Positions 59,748 to 64,000 of a DNA stretch of 64,000 nt are shown piece by piece; positions within the stretch are counted from its first letter, which is position 1; each line of letters opens with the position of its first letter. The notes under the pieces are model-generated. The model searched no databases, had not been told where the DNA came from, and saw only the letters and a program-made list of their open reading frames with translations. A program made the translations under genes and the position numbers. Origin of the DNA: CAVPDE01 sp964580575 (GTDB taxonomy: Bacteria; Desulfobacterota; DSM-4660; Desulfatiglandales; HGW-15); the NCBI GenBank assembly GCA_964580575.1, contig CAZOLJ010000004.1, forward strand, positions 1 to 64,000, in the 5' to 3' direction.

Positions 59748-62432
59748 CTAATGCGCTTCCTCCCAGTTCCTCCCTGTCTTCATGTCCACCTTGAGAGGCA
59801 CATCCAGACGGTGAACGCCTTCCATTTCTTCCTTGACGAGGGCACTGACTTGAGGAAGTTCCTCTTCCAAAACCTTGAACAGAAGTTCGTCATGGACCTG
59901 GACAAGGAGCCGGGACTTGAGTTTTTCTTCGCTCAGCCTTTCATGAATGCGGATCATCGCCTTTTTGATCAGATCCGCTGCAGTTCCCTGGATGGGCGTG
60001 TTAATGGCCATGCGCTCCGACTCAGCCCGGATCATCCTGTTTTTGTGCTCGATATCCGGCAGATATCGTCTGCGCAGGAAGAGGGTCGTCACATACCCTT
60101 TTTCTCTTGCAGAAGCGACAGCCGCCTCTCTGTAGCGAACGACCCCCTGATACCGGCTGTAGTACGCAGCGATGTAGTCTTTCGCCGTTGACAGGTCGAT
60201 GCCCAGCTGCTCGCTCAAGGTCTGAGGTCCCATCCCGTAGATGATGCCGAAATTGATGGCCTTGGCGATTCGCCTCATGTCAGGGGTGACGCGGTCTCTT
60301 TCAACGCCTAGGACTTCAGAAGCCGTTCTGGCGTGGATGTCCTCCTCCTGCCTGAAGGCCTCCATGAACGCAGGATCCCCTGAATAGTGGGCAAAGACCC
60401 TCAACTCGATCTGACTGTAGTCGGCGGACAAAAACACGTATCCTTCATCTGCAACGAACCCCTTGCGAATCTCTCTCCCCTCTTCCCCTCGGCTGGGAAT
60501 GTTCTGAAGGTTCGGATTGCTGCTGCTCAGGCGGCCTGTGGCGGTCACCGCCTGATTGAAGGAGGTGTGTATTCTTCCCGTCACAGGGTGGACCAGATCG
60601 ATCAAGGCATCAAGGTAAGTGGATTTCAGCTTGGACAGGGTTCTGTACCTGAGAAGGAGGCCGGGCATCTTGTAGGGAAGGGAGGCCAGTCTGGTGAGAA
60701 CCTTCACATCCGTGGAATACGCTTTCGTCTTGCCGGTTTTCTTCTGCGAAGGAAGCCCCATTTTCTCAAAAAGCACGACCCCAAGCTGTTGAGGGGAGTT
60801 GATGTTGAATTCCATCCCCGCCTCTTCATAGATCTGCCCTTCGATGCTTTGGAGCTCCTCTCCGTATTTCCGAGACTGGGCCTTGAAAAAAGGGACGTCG
60901 ATTCGAATCCCTTCCCACTCCATGTCCATCAGAACCGGGACCAGCCGCATTTCAAGATTGTAAAAGAGGTCGTCGTTCTTGTCGGTGACGAGTTTTTCTT
61001 CCATGAGGCTCTTTAGCCTCAAGGCGATCTCCGCTCTCTCGCAGGAATAGCTTCTGGCCCTCGTCACATCCACTGCGGAAAAAGCCTCCGGTCCCTTGCT
61101 CTTTCCGACAACCTCCTCGTAAGACTGAACCTTAGCGCCGAGGTGTTGTTGAGCCAGGAGGCCCAGCTCGTGTTGTTTGAGCCCCGGATTAAGGACATAA
61201 GAGGCGATCATGGTGTCGAAATGAATTCCCTTGAGAAAGATCCCGTGACGACGCAGCGTCAGAGCATGGGCTTTGATGTTCTGTCCCACTTTCGCAATGG
61301 AGTTCTCCTCCATAACCGTCTTCAGAGTTCCCACCGTCTGGGAGAACTCCAGGTGGCGGGGGACTCCCGGATAAGAGTGACGCAAGGGCACATAGGCCGC
61401 CTTGCCTTCCTCCCAGGAAAGGGACAGGCCCACCACTTCCGACCTCAAAGGGTCCTCAGCAGAGGTTTCCAAGCGCAAAGAAACCAGCTTGTGCCTCCTA
61501 ATCCGGTCCATCACGGCATGAAGATTTTCTTCAGAAAGGCACAGGCTGAAATCCTTCTCTCCCGTAGGCTCTTGCGGGGCAAACCGGTCCCACAGATCCC
61601 TGAATTCCAGCTCACGAAAAATGTCGCCGAGCTTCTTCCGATCCGGGGGACCGACCCTGAGGTCTTCAGGTCTCCGGTCCAGGGGAACGTGCAGATCCAA
61701 GGTCACCAGCTTCTTGCTCAGGAGAGCGTCCTCCCGCGCCTGGGCCAGGTTTTCCTTGAGTTTGGCTTTCTTGATGTGTTGACTGTTTTCGAGAACCTTT
61801 TCCAGCGTTCCAAATTGCTTCACAAGATCGATCGCTGTTTTCTCGCCCACGCCCGGGACTCCCGGGATGTTGTCCGAGCTGTCCCCTGAGAGTCCCATGA
61901 CATCGATCATCTGCTCGGGTTCGAGCCCGTACTCCGACCTGAAGGTTTCGTAATTTGTCACCTTGTCCTTCATGGTATCCCAGAGTGCCACCGAGGGAGA
62001 GAGGATCTGCCTGAAATCCTTGTCCCCGGTCACAACAATGATTCTGTAACCCTGCTCCTCCCCCAGTCTCGCAAGAGTGCCGATGATGTCGTCCGCCTCA
62101 TAGCCTTCTTTTTCCATCATGGCCAGGCCAAGCCCTTGCACGACAGCCCTGATGTATGGGAACTGAGCCACCAGGTCCTCGGGCGCAGGCGGTCTCGTTG
62201 CTTTGTACCGGTCGCAGAGCGCATGCCTGAAGGTGGGGCCTTTTGCGTCAAACACCACGGCGATGTGAGAAGGCTTTTTATCCCCCAGGAGTTTGAGGAG
62301 CATTCGGGAGAACCCAAAGATCGCATTCGTCGGAAGGCCCTTGGAGTTCGAGAGGTTCCTCACCGCATGAAAGGCTCGATGGATGTAGGAACTCCCATCC
62401 ACCAGATAAAGAACTTTTTCTTCTTGGGCCAT
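59748..62432 (-). CDS. polA: DNA polymerase I
   Basis: This is an 894-residue family A polymerase with three parts. The 5'-nuclease domain (1-290) has V-D-G-S-S-Y-I-H-R-A-F, Y-E-A-D-D-I-I-G-T and D-S-S-D-N-I-P-G-V-P-G. The 3'-5' exonuclease-like domain (about 310-490) has lost most acidic ligands: the D-x-E site reads R-L-E, the K-Y-D site reads K-A-H, and the A-E-D site reads C-E-R. The polymerase domain (about 500-894) is intact: motif A D-Y-S-Q-I-E-L-R, motif B R-R-I-A-K-A-I-N-F-G-I-I-Y-G, motif C V-H-D-E-L. It should thus replicate and repair DNA, process primers by its 5' nuclease, but lack proofreading. Confidence 0.95.
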   Translation of the reverse strand: MAQEEKVLYLVDGSSYIHRAFHAVRNLSNSKGLPTNAIFGFSRMLLKLLGDKKPSHIAVVFDAKGPTFRHALCDRYKATRPPAPEDLVAQFPYIRAVVQGLGLAMMEKEGYEADDIIGTLARLGEEQGYRIIVVTGDKDFRQILSPSVALWDTMKDKVTNYETFRSEYGLEPEQMIDVMGLSGDSSDNIPGVPGVGEKTAIDLVKQFGTLEKVLENSQHIKKAKLKENLAQAREDALLSKKLVTLDLHVPLDRRPEDLRVGPPDRKKLGDIFRELEFRDLWDRFAPQEPTGEKDFSLCLSEENLHAVMDRIRRHKLVSLRLETSAEDPLRSEVVGLSLSWEEGKAAYVPLRHSYPGVPRHLEFSQTVGTLKTVMEENSIAKVGQNIKAHALTLRRHGIFLKGIHFDTMIASYVLNPGLKQHELGLLAQQHLGAKVQSYEEVVGKSKGPEAFSAVDVTRARSYSCERAEIALRLKSLMEEKLVTDKNDDLFYNLEMRLVPVLMDMEWEGIRIDVPFFKAQSRKYGEELQSIEGQIYEEAGMEFNINSPQQLGVVLFEKMGLPSQKKTGKTKAYSTDVKVLTRLASLPYKMPGLLLRYRTLSKLKSTYLDALIDLVHPVTGRIHTSFNQAVTATGRLSSSNPNLQNIPSRGEEGREIRKGFVADEGYVFLSADYSQIELRVFAHYSGDPAFMEAFRQEEDIHARTASEVLGVERDRVTPDMRRIAKAINFGIIYGMGPQTLSEQLGIDLSTAKDYIAAYYSRYQGVVRYREAAVASAREKGYVTTLFLRRRYLPDIEHKNRMIRAESERMAINTPIQGTAADLIKKAMIRIHERLSEEKLKSRLLVQVHDELLFKVLEEELPQVSALVKEEMEGVHRLDVPLKVDMKTGRNWEEAH

Positions 62433-62541
62433 GAGTCCTTAAACCTCTTGGGTCATGAAAGAGAAAAGATAAACAGGCAGGTTTGTTCGGGCAGTAAAGT
62501 CATTGCCGGCCGGATCCGAGGGTTCCTTGGCAGGATCTCTC

Positions 62542-62910
62542 TTAAATGACTTGACCCTCGCTCAGGAAGTCCGCCAGATCCCGAGCCACTTCACGAAAGG
62601 CCAGCTTGGGCAGAGGGGGTGCGGCCCATCTGGGTTTCAATTCAGGAAGGACCGATCTCTTGCCCTTGGACCCTCTTTTGCCGACAGTCGCCGGGCATGT
62701 GCTGGAGGTGAATCCGATCCTTGCCCCCTCTTGATCATAAAGGATGTCATCGATAAACCAGCCAAGGTGCCGACCGTTGATGCCGTAGACGTGATCCTCT
62801 TCATAGAGGTAAGCCACTGCTTGGCCGTCCCAGAGAAAGATGGCCTCATGATAGTCCATGGCAATGTAGGCCACCGGTTCCCCTTTTTTATCGTAGAGAG
62901 TCTTTTCCAT
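62542..62910 (-). CDS. Small beta-flower-like protein
   Basis: This protein of about 122 residues reads from ATG 62910 (M-E-K-T-L-Y-D); the open frame reaches 63027 and overlaps rny, but the upstream part lacks similarity. The first about 65 residues are short repeating beta units: L-Y-D-K-K-G-E-P-V-A-Y-I, then I-F-L-W-D-G-Q-A-V-A-Y-L-Y, H-V-Y-G-I-N-G-R-H-L-G-W-F, and I-L-Y-D-Q-E-G-A-R-I-G-F. This is the pattern of the 4-fold beta-flower domain. The rest is basic, with a P/A-rich linker. The function is unknown. It follows rny and precedes polA on the same strand. Confidence 0.7.
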   Translation of the reverse strand: MEKTLYDKKGEPVAYIAMDYHEAIFLWDGQAVAYLYEEDHVYGINGRHLGWFIDDILYDQEGARIGFTSSTCPATVGKRGSKGKRSVLPELKPRWAAPPLPKLAFREVARDLADFLSEGQVI

Positions 62911-63016
62911 GTGACGAACGCTCTCATGAAGCTCCTGCCCTGAATCACACGGTTCAAGAACTTCGGAGCAACGGTAGTTTACCAGGGATTGAGAGGCAAA
63001 ACAATTGAAAACTCGC

Positions 63017-64000
63017 TCACCTCGCATACTCCACGGCCCGGGTCTCCCGGATCACCGTGACCTTGATCTGGCCGGGATAGGTCAACTCCTTTTCGATTTT
63101 CTTTGCAATGTCTCGGCACAGAAGGAAGGATTGATCATCCCCTACGATTTTCCCCTCCACCATGATTCGGATTTCACGGCCGGCCTGGATGGCATAGGAT
63201 TTGGTCACTCCCGCAAAAGAGGTGGCAATCTTTTCCAGATCATCCAGCCGCTTCACATAGGATTCCAGCATCTCCTGCCGCGCGCCCGGCCTTGCCCCGG
63301 ACAGCGTGTCCGCTGCCTGAACCAGGACCGCCAAAACAGACTCCGGCGCCGCTTCTTCGTGATGGGCCGCAATCGCATGAATCACCTGGGGAGACTCGTT
63401 ATACTTCTTTGCCAACTCCGCACCGATCAGGGCGTGAGGGCCTTCGACTTCATGGTCCACGGCCTTTCCGATATCGTGAAGCAGACCCGCCCGTTTGGCC
63501 TGCTTGACATTCAGGCCCAGTTCAGAGGCCATGACCCCGCAGAGGAATCCCACCTCCATGGAATGGAGAAACACGTTTTGGGCAAAACTGGTTCGGTACT
63601 TGAGTCGGCCCACCAGCTTGATGATTTCCGGGTCCATCCCGTGGACTCCCAGGTCAAAGGCGGCCTGCTCGCCCGCTTCCTTGATGCCCGCCTCGATCTC
63701 CTTGTTCACCTTGTCCACCATTTCCTCGATGCGCGCAGGGTGGATTCTGCCGTCATCGATCAATCGCTCCAGCGCGATTTTCGCCACTTCGCGGCGCACC
63801 GGGTTAAAACCCGAAAGAATCACCGCTTCCGGCGTATCGTCGATGATCACATCGATCCCCGTGGCTGCCTCAATGGCGCGAATGTTCCGCCCTTCTCTTC
63901 CGATAATCCGACCCTTCATTTCCTCGTTGGGCAGGCTCACCACAGACACTGTTTTCTCCGCCACGTAATCGCCTGCGTACCTTTTGATGGCCAACCCAAG
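63017..64000 (-). CDS. rny: Ribonuclease Y, 5' end cut by the window edge
   Basis: The last about 327 residues of RNase Y are visible and the frame remains open at 64000. A KH domain (G-R-I-I-G-R-E-G-R-N-I-R-A-I-E) is followed by the HD domain, with H-S-M-E-V near residue 145, L-L-H-D-I-G-K-A, H-A-I-A-A-H-H-E-E and V-Q-A-A-D-T-L-S-G-A-R-P-G-A-R. The usual N-terminal membrane anchor and coiled coil lie beyond the window. RNase Y is an endoribonuclease that starts mRNA decay. It coexists with RNase G here, so two initiating endoribonucleases are present. Confidence 0.95.
   Translation of the reverse strand, partial: LGLAIKRYAGDYVAEKTVSVVSLPNEEMKGRIIGREGRNIRAIEAATGIDVIIDDTPEAVILSGFNPVRREVAKIALERLIDDGRIHPARIEEMVDKVNKEIEAGIKEAGEQAAFDLGVHGMDPEIIKLVGRLKYRTSFAQNVFLHSMEVGFLCGVMASELGLNVKQAKRAGLLHDIGKAVDHEVEGPHALIGAELAKKYNESPQVIHAIAAHHEEAAPESVLAVLVQAADTLSGARPGARQEMLESYVKRLDDLEKIATSFAGVTKSYAIQAGREIRIMVEGKIVGDDQSFLLCRDIAKKIEKELTYPGQIKVTVIRETRAVEYAR

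Overview
The window looks like a chromosomal segment of a Gram-negative, probably strictly anaerobic member of the Desulfobacterota (former Deltaproteobacteria). This is inferred, not proven. The evidence is a benzoyl/2-hydroxyacyl-CoA dehydratase-type activase pair, DUF3786 and DUF4416 proteins, a gmk-RemA/DUF370-yicC gene order, LPS heptose kinase and LpxL-type genes, and a bacterial RRM protein. Both ends cut through larger contexts: the left 400 bases hold no supportable gene, and the right edge truncates rny.

Region by region. (1) 1-5515 is an accessory patch. A DUF4258/DUF2283 pair sits between two copies of a 40-base direct repeat, the second copy being the start of an SbcD/Mre11-like nuclease gene coupled to a Rad50/YhaN-like ATPase. 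A decayed higBA remnant follows. (2) 5516-13530 is mostly minus-strand housekeeping: a ModF-like ABC ATPase, tsaC and purE, then DUF3786, a plus-strand Smr protein, and a minus-strand envelope/signalling run of class III cyclase, lipoprotein deacetylase and TPR lipoprotein. (3) 13756-20041 is a TetR-controlled exporter: repressor, HlyD-type adaptor, two ABC ATPases and two ABC-2 permeases, all nearly touching. (4) 20143-33930 is mixed core genes: TSUP permease, RRM protein, methyltransferase, PilZ, YchF-like GTPase, argC, GAF-fused PilB/GspE ATPase, tatD, maf, rlmB, gmk, remA-like, yicC, DUF4416 and the heptose-7-phosphate kinase.

(5) 34092-47460 is the most distinctive part. It reads: DUF374 acyltransferase, stand-alone ACP, stand-alone ketosynthase, a second DUF374 acyltransferase, a roughly 2640-residue multidomain synthase (nitronate-monooxygenase-like, KS, AT, carrier, KR, dehydratase-like), a phosphopantetheinyl transferase-like protein and an LpxL/HtrB-type acyltransferase. 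It resembles a PfaA/PfaD-type secondary lipid synthase collapsed into one chain and wired to acyltransferases. I infer that it makes a special acyl chain and attaches it to an envelope lipid such as lipid A. A near-consensus promoter lies at its centre.

(6) 47531-64000 returns to core functions: glpK, a TraB-family membrane protein, an M48 peptidase with TPRs, RNase G, a split dehydratase activase, a radical SAM protein, DNA polymerase I with a degraded proofreading site, a beta-flower protein and RNase Y. Across the window, many intergenic spacers are filled with short, word-like quasi-repeats, each spacer with its own vocabulary. Several can fold into long hairpins.
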